A stretch of DNA of 64,000 nt from Bacteroidales bacterium UBA6851 (GTDB lineage Bacteria > Bacteroidota > Bacteroidia > Bacteroidales > UBA932), in assembly GCA_002451795.1 (NCBI GenBank), contig DKDJ01000001.1:1-64000 (forward strand). The letters run 5' to 3'. The notes below the pieces were generated by a model. The model saw only the letters and a list, made by a program, of their open reading frames with translations, searched no databases and was not told the DNA's origin. Below, one piece after another: positions 34,841-44,215 of the stretch (positions are counted from its first letter, which is position 1; each line of letters starts with the position of its first letter). The position numbers and the translations under genes were made by a program.

Positions 34841-36755
34841 CCTCTTCCCCAGAAGGTCTGTCGTACTCGTGAAATTTGGAGTTGTTGGAAATATACTCTG
34901 GTACTATCTTCTTCATCAGTTTCACCATATCAGGGATAATCACCTGACGGCTAAGTGATTCAAGTTCGTCAACAGCCTTGTTGGCATCAGCATAGTTATA
35001 CTCCCTCACCCTGGCAATACGTATCTTGGAGTGAGCCGTAGGCTCTGTATTCTCCACATTTGAAAGAACCTCCTCATAGAGTTTTTCACCAGGACGAAGT
35101 CCGGTATATACCACCTTGATATCCACATCCGGGACAAGTCCGGAAAGTTCTATCATTCTCCTTGCCAATTTATCAATCTTCACTGGTTTGCCCATGTCAA
35201 ACACACAGATTCTGTTCTCGGTAGGAAGTGTAGCAGCCTCCATGACAAGCCGGCATGCCTCAGGAATGGTCATAAAGAAACGTACTATATTCTTGTCAGT
35301 TACAGTTACAGGACCACCTTTCTCTATCTGCTCTCGGAAGCGAGGAATAACAGAGCCATTGGAGCCAAGCACATTACCGAATCTCGTCGTGACAAACTTG
35401 GTATGCCCTTTAACTTCCCCGTTCTCCACGGCAAGTCCGAGACTCTGCACGTAAATCTCAGCAAGACGCTTGGTACACCCCATAATGTTGGTAGGATTTA
35501 CGGCCTTGTCAGTTGAGATCATCACCATCTTGTCCACACCATACTCAATGCACTTGTTAGCGACATTTCTTGACCCCGCCACATTCACAAGCACAGCTTC
35601 GCAAGGGTTCTCTTCCATAAGAGGGACATGCTTATATGCTGCCGCATGGAACACCACCTGAGGTTTGTACGTGCGGAAGGCGAAATCAAGCCTATTGACA
35701 TGCCTGACATCACCTATTATAGGCACAAAATCAAGCTGCGGAAATCTGGATTCAAGTTCAAGTCGAAGGTTATGCATAGGCGTTTCGGCATTGTCGAATA
35801 GGACAAGCCTGCTGATTCCAAATGTGGCAAGTTGCCTGCATAGTTCAGAACCAATGGATCCAGCAGCACCGGTCACCATTACCACCTTGTCCCTGAAATT
35901 ATCCATGATGGCATCCATGGAAATCTTAATCTCGTCTCTTCCAAGCAGGTCCTCAATCTTCACCTCACGCACACCAAGATTTGGCTTCTGTCCTGAGAAC
36001 TCATCAATTACTGGAGCGACAAGAACCTTAAGAGTATTCTTCGTGGCATAACTTACCATTTCATCACGCTCAGAGAAAAGGCTCTCTTCAGAAGCGAAAA
36101 TGATACCGCCAATAACCTGAGAGTCAGCTATCGCTTTCAACTCTTCCTCATTGTCAGCCACAAACACAGGATTATCCACAAACCTTGCACTCTTTAGTTC
36201 TTTGTCCTTGGATAGAAATCCCACCACTTCATAGTGTTTAGAGCCACGAAGTCTGGTTACTATGGATATGGACTTATCTCCTACGCCATATACCAGCACT
36301 CTCATTCTCTTCTGTGCTTCCCTGACCTTGGACTTATATCCGTCGTACACAAGTATCATAAGCAGCCTGACAGTACACAATGCCACGATAGAAAGCAGGA
36401 AATCAGCAGCAAGCATTATGAACGCCGCCTGTGAATATAGTCTGAAAATCATGAAGAAGGCCCCGATTATCACTACCTTACACAGACAGGCAGCCGAATA
36501 CAACAAGGTATCCTTGAATGTAAAGTGCCTGATTACGACCGAATAAGTCTTGAATACATAAAACATCAGGGCGGAGGCACCGACTGAAGTCACGCCCCAT
36601 AGGATGGTAAAGAGTCTATTCTCCACGTCAGGAACATGGAAGAAGAAAGCCACCACGGCCACCGCAATGGAAGAAGCAAGCGAAATCACAAGATCCATAA
36701 GGAATACAAGCCTGCGATCCATGAAGCGGTGAGAGAAATAATCAAGTTTAAACAT
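34830..36755 (-). CDS. Polysaccharide biosynthesis nucleoside-diphosphate-sugar dehydratase (CapD/WbpM-like)
   Basis: 641 aa. Four membrane helices in the first 130 residues, a CoA-binding-like domain (VLVYGVGDKSISIVTRL), then the SDR-type catalytic domain with TGAAGSIGSELCRQ, GDVRHVNRL, HAAAYKHVPLMEENPCEAV, STDKAVNPTNIMGCTKR. The Met-Lys pair replacing Tyr-x-x-x-Lys is the mark of the UDP-GlcNAc 4,6-dehydratase group (WbpM, PglF, CapD). Makes a UDP-4-keto-6-deoxy sugar for surface glycans. Last gene of the rfbB, PAP2, capD-like operon. Confidence 0.9.
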   Translation of the reverse strand: MFKLDYFSHRFMDRRLVFLMDLVISLASSIAVAVVAFFFHVPDVENRLFTILWGVTSVGASALMFYVFKTYSVVIRHFTFKDTLLYSAACLCKVVIIGAFFMIFRLYSQAAFIMLAADFLLSIVALCTVRLLMILVYDGYKSKVREAQKRMRVLVYGVGDKSISIVTRLRGSKHYEVVGFLSKDKELKSARFVDNPVFVADNEEELKAIADSQVIGGIIFASEESLFSERDEMVSYATKNTLKVLVAPVIDEFSGQKPNLGVREVKIEDLLGRDEIKISMDAIMDNFRDKVVMVTGAAGSIGSELCRQLATFGISRLVLFDNAETPMHNLRLELESRFPQLDFVPIIGDVRHVNRLDFAFRTYKPQVVFHAAAYKHVPLMEENPCEAVLVNVAGSRNVANKCIEYGVDKMVMISTDKAVNPTNIMGCTKRLAEIYVQSLGLAVENGEVKGHTKFVTTRFGNVLGSNGSVIPRFREQIEKGGPVTVTDKNIVRFFMTIPEACRLVMEAATLPTENRICVFDMGKPVKIDKLARRMIELSGLVPDVDIKVVYTGLRPGEKLYEEVLSNVENTEPTAHSKIRIARVREYNYADANKAVDELESLSRQVIIPDMVKLMKKIVPEYISNNSKFHEYDRPSGEEATA

Positions 36756-36775
36756 TATTAAATAATATTAGGTTT

Positions 36776-37498
36776 TCAAAAGACAAAAGCGAGCGATGTG
36801 CACACCGCGCCGCTAACTGGGTCAACAGACGGGACAACCGCCACATCAAGTCCCAGCATTCTATTTACAGGGCGAAGCAGCACCCGGGACAACTGCGCGC
36901 TCAAGATGCCTATGCCTGCGCCGGCCAATACGTCACTTAGCCAGTGCGCATCGTTATATAATCTGAGGACAGCCACAGCAGAGGCGGCAGAGTATGCGGC
37001 AATCCCCCATTTCCATCCATACTCGCACCTCACAAGTTCAGCACCAGCGAAAGCAAGAGCACAATGCCCGGATGGGAAAGAACGGCTATCTGAGCCGTCA
37101 GGCCGAGGGGAATCAATTAATAACTTCATGCCCTTTCCAACTATGAAAACTGTAGCCAACGACATAGATGTCTCAAGAAGTATATCTCTTGTGCCGTGCA
37201 TGGACGGAACATCAAGAAAATTCAGACCCACAGCCATGGCAGCTGGAATGAATCTAAGGTATTCATCAGCAGACGTTCCAAGAACCATACCGTCTTTTCC
37301 AAGAATGGCACTTCTGACAGGTACGTCAAAACTATCATGGGCTATACCGTGGATAAAAGCACCTGTTCCCACAAGAGCTGCCGGCACTATGAAATCGCGC
37401 ATGCAGACACTATCTGCCACACCTACCCTCTGGGCATAAGCCTGTCGGGGAAAAGCCATGGCCAAGACAGCCGCTATCACCACAACAAGCCGTCTCAT
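36776..37498 (-). CDS. PAP2-superfamily phosphatase, secreted or membrane-bound
   Basis: 240 aa. Signal peptide (MRRLVVVIAAVLAMAFPRQAYA), then the three PAP2 motifs: KLLIDSPRPDGSDSR (KxxxxxxRP), SFPSGHCALAFAGAE (PSGH) and YNDAHWLSDVLAGAGIG (SRxxxxxHxxxD, here with the catalytic His in AHWLSD). Several hydrophobic helices. Members dephosphorylate undecaprenyl-PP or lipid phosphates on the periplasmic side. It overlaps rfbB by 4 bp, so a part in surface-polysaccharide carrier recycling is likely. Confidence 0.85.
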   Translation of the reverse strand: MRRLVVVIAAVLAMAFPRQAYAQRVGVADSVCMRDFIVPAALVGTGAFIHGIAHDSFDVPVRSAILGKDGMVLGTSADEYLRFIPAAMAVGLNFLDVPSMHGTRDILLETSMSLATVFIVGKGMKLLIDSPRPDGSDSRSFPSGHCALAFAGAELVRCEYGWKWGIAAYSAASAVAVLRLYNDAHWLSDVLAGAGIGILSAQLSRVLLRPVNRMLGLDVAVVPSVDPVSGAVCTSLAFVF

Positions 37499-38637
37499 CT
37501 GCCGGAATACATATTCTCGTAGTATTTCTCGTACTCACCGCTGGTGACACGATCCATCCACTCCTGATTGTCAAGATACCACTTTACCGTCTTCTCAATA
37601 CCTTCTTCAAACTGAAGGCTCGGCTCCCATCCAAGTTCCTTCTGGAGTTTGGTAGAGTCAATGGCGTACCTGGCATCGTGTCCAAGGCGGTCCGTTACGT
37701 AAGTGATAAGGTTCATGTCCTCACCCTCTGCGCGACCGAGCAGCCTATCCACAGTCTTGATAACCACCTTGATGATATCGATATTCTTCCACTCGTTGAA
37801 ACCACCTATGTTGTAAGTCTCTGCTATTGCGCCCTTGTGAAAGATGAGATCAATGGCTCTTGCATGGTCCTCCACATACAGCCAGTCGCGCACGTTCTCC
37901 CCTTTCCCGTATACTGGAAGAGGCTTGCGGTGTCGGATGTTGTTTATGAAGAGTGGAATCAACTTCTCTGGAAACTGATACGGACCATAATTGTTCGAGC
38001 AGTTGGTCACGATGGTCGGCATGCCATAGGTATCATGAAAAGCTCGCACGAAGTGGTCGGACGACGCCTTGGATGCACTGTATGGGCTATGAGGATTGTA
38101 TTTGGTGGTTTCATAGAAAAAGTCCTCGCCGTATGCTTCGTGATGGCTGCTGCTGGAGGCCTTGGTCGTAAACGGTGGCTCTATCCCCTCCGGATGAGTC
38201 ATCTTCAGCGCTCCATATACTTCATCAGTGGAGATATGATAGAACCTCTTTCCTTCGTACTTCTCCGGAAGGCTCTCCCAATAAATCTTCGCTGCCTGAA
38301 GGAGGCTGAGTGTTCCAAGCACATTTGTTCTTGCAAAAGTGAACGGATCCTTGATGCTCCTGTCCACGTGCGACTCTGCTGCAAGGTGTATGATGCCATC
38401 CACCTTTTCCTCCTCAAGTAACTTCAGTACAGAATCAAAATCGCAGATATCCATCCGGACAAACTTATAGTTGGGCTTGTCCTCAATATCCTTGAGGTTT
38501 TCAAGATTCCCAGCGTATGTGAGTTTGTCAAGATTGATTATTCTATATTGAGGGTACTTGTTCACGAACAAGCGTACCACGTGGCTGCCGATAAATCCGG
38601 CTCCTCCAGTTATTAGCAAAGATTTTTCGAATAGCAT
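37495..38637 (-). CDS. rfbB: dTDP-glucose 4,6-dehydratase
   Basis: 380 aa SDR enzyme. NAD-binding GGAGFIGSHVVRLF at the N-terminus, LTYAGNLENL, HLAAESHVDRSI, STDEVYG, Y-x-x-x-K as YSASKASSDHFVRA, TNCSNNYGPYQFPEKLIPL. Converts dTDP-glucose to dTDP-4-keto-6-deoxyglucose in the rhamnose route. Somewhat longer than the E. coli enzyme (361) because of an insert near KTSSSSHHEAYGED. The other rhamnose genes (rfbA, C, D) are not in the window. Confidence 0.95.
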   Translation of the reverse strand: MLFEKSLLITGGAGFIGSHVVRLFVNKYPQYRIINLDKLTYAGNLENLKDIEDKPNYKFVRMDICDFDSVLKLLEEEKVDGIIHLAAESHVDRSIKDPFTFARTNVLGTLSLLQAAKIYWESLPEKYEGKRFYHISTDEVYGALKMTHPEGIEPPFTTKASSSSHHEAYGEDFFYETTKYNPHSPYSASKASSDHFVRAFHDTYGMPTIVTNCSNNYGPYQFPEKLIPLFINNIRHRKPLPVYGKGENVRDWLYVEDHARAIDLIFHKGAIAETYNIGGFNEWKNIDIIKVVIKTVDRLLGRAEGEDMNLITYVTDRLGHDARYAIDSTKLQKELGWEPSLQFEEGIEKTVKWYLDNQEWMDRVTSGEYEKYYENMYSGR

Positions 38638-38650
38638 AAATGTTTATAGC

Positions 38651-38679
38651 TTGTAAAAGCACAAAATTAGTTAAATTTG
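38651..38679 (+). promoter_or_regulatory. Promoter for rnhA-pdxA
   Basis: TTG (38651-38653), 18 bp, TAAATTTG (38672-38679). The ATG at 38686 is only 7 nt past the -7 box, so the message is almost leaderless. Confidence 0.55.
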
Positions 38680-38692
38680 CGGAGAATGACAA
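38662..38692 (-). promoter_or_regulatory. Promoter for rfbB, overlapping rnhA
   Basis: Reverse strand TTG (38692-38690, inside rnhA), 20 bp, TAATTTTG (38669-38662). Leader about 20 nt. Confidence 0.6.
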
Positions 38693-39144
38693 CTAGGGAT
38701 ACCATATATTTGTACACTGATGGTGCTGCAAGCGGCAACCCGGGTCCAGGTGGATTTGGGGTCGTCCTTAAATGCGGCACGCTGGCCAAGGAGATCTCGG
38801 GAGGCTTCACGCTTACTACCAACAACCGCATGGAACTTCTCGCTGTAATAGTCGGGCTTGAAGCCATCAAATGGAAAGGCGCGGAGGTAAAGGTCTTCAG
38901 CGATTCGACCTACGTTGTCAGCACAGTCAACAAAGGGTGGAAACGGAAGAAAAATCAGGATCTCTGGGAGAGATTTGACAAGATAGCCGCGGATTTCAGA
39001 GTCTCATTCGAATGGATAAAAGGGCACGCCGGTCATCCGGAGAATGAGCGTTGTGACAGACTTGCGGTACAAGCTTACACCCAGGGGCCTCTTGGCACAG
39101 ACTCCGGATACATAGAAGGACAACAACAAGACACAACAAAATAG
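38686..39144 (+). CDS. rnhA: Ribonuclease HI
   Basis: 152 aa. Catalytic residues of RNase HI in order: Asp in YTDGAASGNPGPGG, Glu in NRMELLAVIVGLEAI, Asp in VFSDSTYVV, and a late His-Asp set in KGHAGHPENERCDRLA. Cuts RNA in RNA-DNA hybrids. ATG 38686 is preferred over a TTG three codons upstream that lies in the promoter. Followed by pdxA after 6 bp. Confidence 0.95.
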   Translation: MTTRDTIYLYTDGAASGNPGPGGFGVVLKCGTLAKEISGGFTLTTNNRMELLAVIVGLEAIKWKGAEVKVFSDSTYVVSTVNKGWKRKKNQDLWERFDKIAADFRVSFEWIKGHAGHPENERCDRLAVQAYTQGPLGTDSGYIEGQQQDTTK

Positions 39145-39150
39145 TCAAAT

Positions 39151-40242
39151 ATGCAAAACAATAAAATCATAGTCGGAATCACCCAGGGCGACTCTAACGG
39201 CATAGGATACGAAGTCATTATCAAAGCCCTCGCTGACCCGAGGATCCTCGAACAGTTCACACCGGTAATATACGGTTCATCCAAGCTTTTCGGGTTCTAC
39301 CGGAAAACAATACCGGAAGTCGAGCAGATGGACACCAACGCCATCAATAGCGCTACGGAAGCACACCCCAAAAGAATCAACATTGTAAATTGCCTTCCGG
39401 ACAACACTTTTGCAGAGCCAGGACAGGCCACGGCAGAATCAGCAAAGAGCGCCATAAAATCTCTTGAGGTAGCCATAAAGGAGCTGAAGGAAGGCAAGAT
39501 AGATGTACTTGTGACCGGGCCCATCAACAAGAAGGCCATGTCCAACGAAGGATTTGGCTTCCCTGGTCACACAGAGTTTATCCAGAATTACTTTGGAGCC
39601 AAGGATGTGGCCATGCTCATGGTTAGCCATAGGCTAAAACTCGCCGTAGTCACAGGGCACATTCCTCTTAAGGAGGTACCGTCACAGATTACCGAAGAGA
39701 AGATACTCAGCAAGCTAAGACTGCTCAACGAGTCACTCAAGCAAGACTTCGTAGTGGATCAGCCGAGAATCGCAGTGCTCAGCCTCAACCCTCATAGCGG
39801 AGACGGAGGACTACTCGGAAGCGAAGAGCAGGAGATTATCATCCCAGCCATCAAGAAAGCTACCGAGGAGGGGATTCTTGCTTTCGGACCATTCTCCCCA
39901 GATGGATATTTCGGGCTAAGCCATTACGAGAATTTCGATGCCACACTCGCCATGTACCACGACCAAGGGCTTTCACCATTCAAGGCCCTCTCTTTCGAGG
40001 ACGGAGTGAATTACACTGCCGGACTTCCAGTGATTCGTACCTCCCCAGACCATGGAACAGCATTTGAGATGGCCGGTAGAGATGAAGCCGACCCACGCTC
40101 CATGAGGGCCGCGATCTTCACAGCCATTGACATCTTCCGCAACAGGCAGTCATGGAAAGATCTTCAAGCCAGCAGAATGCCAGAGCGCAAAATAGAGAAT
40201 TCCGACAGGCATGACCGGCCGGGAAAGCCCCAGATAGCATAA
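39151..40242 (+). CDS. pdxA: 4-Hydroxythreonine-4-phosphate dehydrogenase
   Basis: 363 aa. PdxA signatures: VGITQGDSNGIGYEVI, VTGPINKKAM, FPGHTEFI, VTGHIPLKEVP, SLNPHSGDGGLLGSEE, GPFSPDGYFG, MYHDQGLSPFKAL, RTSPDHGTAFEMAG. Metal-binding histidines (in GHTEF, MVSH.. and DHGTA) are present. Oxidises 4-phosphohydroxy-L-threonine on the DXP-dependent route to pyridoxal phosphate. A polar tail of about 25 residues follows the conserved end. Confidence 0.95.
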   Translation: MQNNKIIVGITQGDSNGIGYEVIIKALADPRILEQFTPVIYGSSKLFGFYRKTIPEVEQMDTNAINSATEAHPKRINIVNCLPDNTFAEPGQATAESAKSAIKSLEVAIKELKEGKIDVLVTGPINKKAMSNEGFGFPGHTEFIQNYFGAKDVAMLMVSHRLKLAVVTGHIPLKEVPSQITEEKILSKLRLLNESLKQDFVVDQPRIAVLSLNPHSGDGGLLGSEEQEIIIPAIKKATEEGILAFGPFSPDGYFGLSHYENFDATLAMYHDQGLSPFKALSFEDGVNYTAGLPVIRTSPDHGTAFEMAGRDEADPRSMRAAIFTAIDIFRNRQSWKDLQASRMPERKIENSDRHDRPGKPQIA

Positions 40243-40273
40243 TAATGGGCGCCATTTTGAGGCGCCCATTATT
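40241..40273. terminator. Bidirectional terminator
   Basis: AATAATGGGCGCC / GGCGCCCATTATT, 13-bp perfect stem with a 7-nt loop, then TGTTTAT on the plus strand. Between convergent pdxA and trpS. Confidence 0.88.
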
Positions 40274-40291
40274 TGTTTATATTTTCCGCAT

Positions 40292-41431
40292 TTATTTATA
40301 TTTCTCGCTTTGCTCTTTCGTGAGACTAGCAAGAACATCCGGATCGAAATAATTAATTTTCATAGCTCTTTTGACATCCGAAAGCGTCTGAGCTGCTACC
40401 TCTCTAGCATCTTCAGAACCCTTGCGCAGCACTTCATATACGTAAGGTATGTCTTTTTCAAGTTCCGCTCTTCTGGCCCTAATCGGCTCAAGGGTGTCAT
40501 TAAGAACCGCATTGAGGAAGTTCTTGATCATCATATCGCCAAGACCGCCAGCACGATACTGCGCCTTTACCTCATCAAGGGAATCGAAGTCAAAGCTCTG
40601 CTTCTTACCATGGAAACAGTCACCAAATTTTGAGAAATGTTCAGGAAGGCAGAATGCATCAAGATAGGTAAAGACAGTGTTACCCTCAACCTTACCAGGA
40701 TCGCTCACCTGAAGATGCCCAGGATCAGTATACATTCCTTTCACCTTGCTCCAGACAGTCTCAGCGGAGTCTGACAGATAAATGCAGTTTCCTAAAGACT
40801 TGCTCATCTTGGCTTTACCATCAGTACCAGGCAGGCGTCTGCAGGCATTCGAGTCCGGAAGAAGAATCTCAGGCTCCACAAGGACAGGAGCATAGGTAGA
40901 ATTGAACTTACGGACAATCTCCCTTGTCTGCTCAATCATCGGCTCCTGGTCCTCACCAGCAGGAACTGTAGTTGCCTTGAAAGCAGTGATATCGGCAGCC
41001 TGGCTGATAGGATAGCAGAAGAATCCCACTGGCGTGCCCGCCTTGTTATCTTCGGAACTGTCAGAGAATCCCCGCATGGTAATTTCCTGCTTCACTGTAG
41101 GGTTTCGCTGAAGTCTCTGAACAGTGACCAGATTCATGTAGAAGAACGTCAGCTCCGTAAGCTCACTAATCTGAGACTGAATAAACAACGTAGACTTGGA
41201 CGGATCCAGACCAGCAGCCATGTAGTCGAGCGCTACCTCAAGGATATTCTGACGGACCTTGTCAGGATTGTCGGCATTGTCCGTAAGAGCCTGAGCATCG
41301 GCTATCATGATAAATATCTTGTCGAAAAGTCCGCTGTTCTGAAGCTCCACCCTACGGCGCAACGAGCCGACGTAATGTCCAATATGAAGGCGACCGGTAG
41401 GACGGTCGCCAGTAAGAATAATCTTCCCCAT
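40292..41431 (-). CDS. trpS: Tryptophan--tRNA ligase
   Basis: 379 aa class I synthetase. TGDRPTGRLHIGHYVGSL contains the HIGH motif; GKAKMSKSLGNCIYL contains KMSKS. GEDQEPMIEQTREIVRKFN and PVGFFCYPISQAADI are TrpRS-specific. It is longer than E. coli TrpRS (334) and of the type with an insert after KMSKS. Its ATG overlaps the recA stop by one base (TGATG), so the two are co-translated. Confidence 0.95.
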   Translation of the reverse strand: MGKIILTGDRPTGRLHIGHYVGSLRRRVELQNSGLFDKIFIMIADAQALTDNADNPDKVRQNILEVALDYMAAGLDPSKSTLFIQSQISELTELTFFYMNLVTVQRLQRNPTVKQEITMRGFSDSSEDNKAGTPVGFFCYPISQAADITAFKATTVPAGEDQEPMIEQTREIVRKFNSTYAPVLVEPEILLPDSNACRRLPGTDGKAKMSKSLGNCIYLSDSAETVWSKVKGMYTDPGHLQVSDPGKVEGNTVFTYLDAFCLPEHFSKFGDCFHGKKQSFDFDSLDEVKAQYRAGGLGDMMIKNFLNAVLNDTLEPIRARRAELEKDIPYVYEVLRKGSEDAREVAAQTLSDVKRAMKINYFDPDVLASLTKEQSEKYK

Positions 41432-42459
41432 CAGTCTTTCATATCTTTAAGAGCCTCCCTAACCTTAGCTTCAATCTCGTCACAAAGCTCAGGGTTATCC
41501 TTAAGGAGCTGCTTCACAGCAGTCTGACCTTGTGCAAGTTTCTGATCATTGTAACTAAACCAGCTACCGCTCTTATGTATGATATCAAAGCTTACAGCCA
41601 GATCTACGATTTCTGCAGTATGAGAGATTCCCTCACCATACACTATATCGAACTCGGCCTTCTTGAAAGGCGGAGCCATTTTGTTTTTAACGACTTTAAC
41701 CCTGGTCCTGTTGCCAAGAGCCTCATCCCCATCCTTGAGTTGTGTGGTACGACGCACATCAAGTCTCACTGAAGCATAGAACTTAAGGGCATTACCTCCA
41801 GTAGTTGTCTCAGGATTACCGAACATAACCCCAATTTTCTCGCGAAGCTGGTTGATAAAGATACAGCAAGTATTGGTCTTGGCAATATTAGCCGTCAATT
41901 TACGAAGGGCCTGACTCATGAGCCTTGCCTGCAATCCAACCTTGTTATCTCCCATCTCGCCCTCGATCTCAGCCTTTGGTGTCAGCGCAGCGACAGAGTC
42001 TATAACCACGATATCAATAGCACCACTGCGGATAAGATTGTCAGCAATTTCCAGAGCCTGCTCACCATTGTCCGGCTGGGAAATAAGCAGAGTGTCCAGA
42101 TTGACTCCAAGCGCCTGGGCATAAGAACGATCAAATGCATGCTCCGCATCTATCATGGCGGCGATACCGCCCGTTTTCTGAGCTTCTGCAATGGCATGTA
42201 TGGCTAGTGTAGTCTTACCACTTGATTCCGGACCATATATTTCAATAATCCTTCCACGAGGGTAACCGCCCACACCAAGCGCATGATCAAGTGCGACCGA
42301 TCCACTCGGAATTACCTGAACATCCCACTCGGGCTGCTCCCCAAGCTTCATTATAGTGCCTTTACCGAAGTCCTTCTCTATCTTGTCGATAGTAGCTTGA
42401 AGCGCTTTGAGCTTCGCAGCGTTGACTTCCTGTCCTTGAATTTCTGTTTCTTTTGCCAT
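41431..42459 (-). CDS. recA: Recombinase A
   Basis: 342 aa. Walker A GPESSGKTTLAIH, Walker B in IDIVVIDSVAAL, DNA-binding loops GLQARLMSQALRKL and FINQLREKIGVMFGNPETTTGGNALKFYAS. Full length, all motifs intact. Catalyses strand exchange in recombination and repair. No SOS-box candidate recognised upstream; a TATCTTTG -7 box lies at 42529-42522. Confidence 0.97.
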   Translation of the reverse strand: MAKETEIQGQEVNAAKLKALQATIDKIEKDFGKGTIMKLGEQPEWDVQVIPSGSVALDHALGVGGYPRGRIIEIYGPESSGKTTLAIHAIAEAQKTGGIAAMIDAEHAFDRSYAQALGVNLDTLLISQPDNGEQALEIADNLIRSGAIDIVVIDSVAALTPKAEIEGEMGDNKVGLQARLMSQALRKLTANIAKTNTCCIFINQLREKIGVMFGNPETTTGGNALKFYASVRLDVRRTTQLKDGDEALGNRTRVKVVKNKMAPPFKKAEFDIVYGEGISHTAEIVDLAVSFDIIHKSGSWFSYNDQKLAQGQTAVKQLLKDNPELCDEIEAKVREALKDMKD

Positions 42460-42521
42460 AAAAAGTAATTATTAGTGAAGTTAAACATAGTTCGCTCCGT
42501 ATCTCTTACATAGAGCGAGGA

Positions 42522-42529
42522 CAAAGATA
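42522..42529 (-). promoter_or_regulatory. Promoter -7 element for recA
   Basis: TATCTTTG on the reverse strand; leader about 60 nt to ATG 42459. Confidence 0.5.
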
Positions 42530-42552
42530 ATGAAAATATCCGTTAAAAATCC

Positions 42553-42560
42553 TACCTTTG
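42553..42560 (+). promoter_or_regulatory. Promoter -7 element for HAD gene
   Basis: TACCTTTG; ATG 42568 follows 7 nt later, so the mRNA would be nearly leaderless. Confidence 0.5.
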
Positions 42561-42567
42561 CACACGT

Positions 42568-43200
42568 ATGACTAAAGTGATTATTTTCGATCTCGGGGGC
42601 GTTCTGATTGACCTCGACATCAAATCTTGCATAGATGCATGCAGGAATGACATCGGCTGCGAGGAAGCCGCGAGGCTGCTTGATCCGTGTCACCAAAAGG
42701 GCATTTTCCAGAGACTTGAAAGAGGAGATATCTCCAGAGATGAGTTCTCAAGGGAAATTCTATCAATGTGTCGCCCCGGTACTACTGAGGATGAGGTCGC
42801 CAAAGCATTCGGAAAGCTTCTCGTAGGTGTTGAGCCTTACAAGGTAGAACTGCTCAAAGAGCTTTCCAAGCATTTTGACCTTTACCTCTTAAGCAACAAC
42901 AATGCTCTCACTATGCCTCAGAGTTGGGATATGTTCGACAGACTCGGAATTCCAATGGGCACCATCTTCAAAAAGCAGTTCCTCTCTTATGAAATGCACA
43001 TGCTCAAGCCAGGAGACGAGATTTATCGTGCAGCCATACGTGACATCAGCAGCCTATCAAGCCCCGTCAGTCCCGATGAAATGCTCTTTATAGACGACTC
43101 ACCCATCAACGTGGAGGCTGCTATACGCAACGGAATGCGCTCTATATGCTGCCCGCAAGGGGCAGATCTGCGCAAATTGCTCACAGAAGCCCTTTCATAG
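42568..43200 (+). CDS. HAD-family phosphatase
   Basis: 210 aa. Motif I is FDLGGVLIDLD (the usual DxDxT/V first Asp as FDLGGV, typical of the YihX/epoxide-hydrolase-like HAD group), motif II LLSNNN, motif III lysine in MLKPGDEIY, motif IV MLFIDDSPINVEAA. Hydrolyses sugar phosphates or similar small phosphates; substrate unknown. A helical cap sits between motifs I and II. Monocistronic, convergent with xer-like gene. Confidence 0.85.
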   Translation: MTKVIIFDLGGVLIDLDIKSCIDACRNDIGCEEAARLLDPCHQKGIFQRLERGDISRDEFSREILSMCRPGTTEDEVAKAFGKLLVGVEPYKVELLKELSKHFDLYLLSNNNALTMPQSWDMFDRLGIPMGTIFKKQFLSYEMHMLKPGDEIYRAAIRDISSLSSPVSPDEMLFIDDSPINVEAAIRNGMRSICCPQGADLRKLLTEALS

Positions 43201-43206
43201 GTTCGG

Positions 43207-44145
43207 CTAGTCCGTCTTGGACCTTCTGGGATGATGTTCGAGCACGGAAGACTGCCAGGTATGCGTATCAATATGGGTATAAAGTTCCGTAGTCAATATT
43301 GACTCATGCCCGAGCATTTCCTGTACCACTCTTAGATCCGCACCATTTTCAATAAGGTGAGTAGCAAAAGAGTGTCTAAAAGTGTGCGGAGAAATATCTT
43401 TTACTATACCAGCTACCAGAGCCTGTTTCTTTATCATCTTGAATACGGAGACCCTGCTGAGCGGCATTCCTCGCATATTCAGGAAAGCAATATCTTCCAC
43501 TGACGCTGATTCAGGGACAGGTCGGACTGAAAGATAGTTTCTGAAAGCATCCGCCGCCATCTCCCCCATCGGAACAAGTCTTTCCTTGTCTCCTTTTCCC
43601 ACTACACGGACAAACATTTCATCAAGATAGACGTGCGAAATCCGTAGCGCGCACAGCTCCGACACCCGAAGGCCACAACCATATAGCATCTCAAGGATAG
43701 CCCTATCCCTTATTCCGTAGTCATTCCCAAGATTCACTGAGTTCATTATAGCCTCTACTTCCTCCCGAGACAGCACCTCTGGAAGGTACTTTCCAAGTTT
43801 TGGAGCCTCTACCGCATCACACGGATTATCCTTCCTCTCCCCCTCCACGACACACCAGTCAAAAAAAGAGCGCAGAGAACTAAGCAGTCTGGCCTGCGAA
43901 CGCTTGGAAACGGTAACTGATCTATTGGCAAGGAACGCTGTCACATCAGATGAAGTCACTTCGGATGGACTCTTACCCAAGGATCCAGCAGGGAGTTCAC
44001 CGGTCTTAGCAGGCATTGCCGAATTCCACTCTATAAATGACTCCACATCAGAGCAGTATGCCATCACCGTATTAGGTGAAAGCCTCCTCTCCACCTTAAG
44101 GTAATATGAATAATCTTTCAGTATTCTTGTATTCAAAGCGTCCAT
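43207..44145 (-). CDS. Tyrosine recombinase, XerC/XerD-like
   Basis: 312 aa. N-terminal SAM-like domain (LKDYSYYLKVERRLSPNTVMAYCSDVESFIEW), catalytic domain with R in YGCGLRVSELCALRISHV, K in GKGDKERLVPMG, H-x-x-R in SPHTFRHSFATHL, H/W in MLGHESILTTELYTHID with the nucleophile Tyr. Complete catalytic set. The position in core genes and length fit the chromosome-dimer recombinase XerD rather than a mobile-element integrase. ATG 44145 is chosen over a TTG at 44157. Confidence 0.88.
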   Translation of the reverse strand: MDALNTRILKDYSYYLKVERRLSPNTVMAYCSDVESFIEWNSAMPAKTGELPAGSLGKSPSEVTSSDVTAFLANRSVTVSKRSQARLLSSLRSFFDWCVVEGERKDNPCDAVEAPKLGKYLPEVLSREEVEAIMNSVNLGNDYGIRDRAILEMLYGCGLRVSELCALRISHVYLDEMFVRVVGKGDKERLVPMGEMAADAFRNYLSVRPVPESASVEDIAFLNMRGMPLSRVSVFKMIKKQALVAGIVKDISPHTFRHSFATHLIENGADLRVVQEMLGHESILTTELYTHIDTHTWQSSVLEHHPRRSKTD

Positions 44146-44215
44146 AACATCACGCAAATATAACCATAAATCAAAAAGTATTAAGAAGCCTCAAGATGAT
44201 ACGAAACAATATTTG

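Noticed and set aside
37678..38421. 247-codon plus-strand frame inside rfbB
   Set aside because: Shadow of a certain dTDP-glucose dehydratase gene; cysteine- and leucine-rich nonsense composition.
43207..44145. Tyrosine recombinase as evidence of a mobile element at 43-44 kb
   Set aside because: Complete XerC/D-type protein among core genes, with no cargo, repeats or attachment sites around it.
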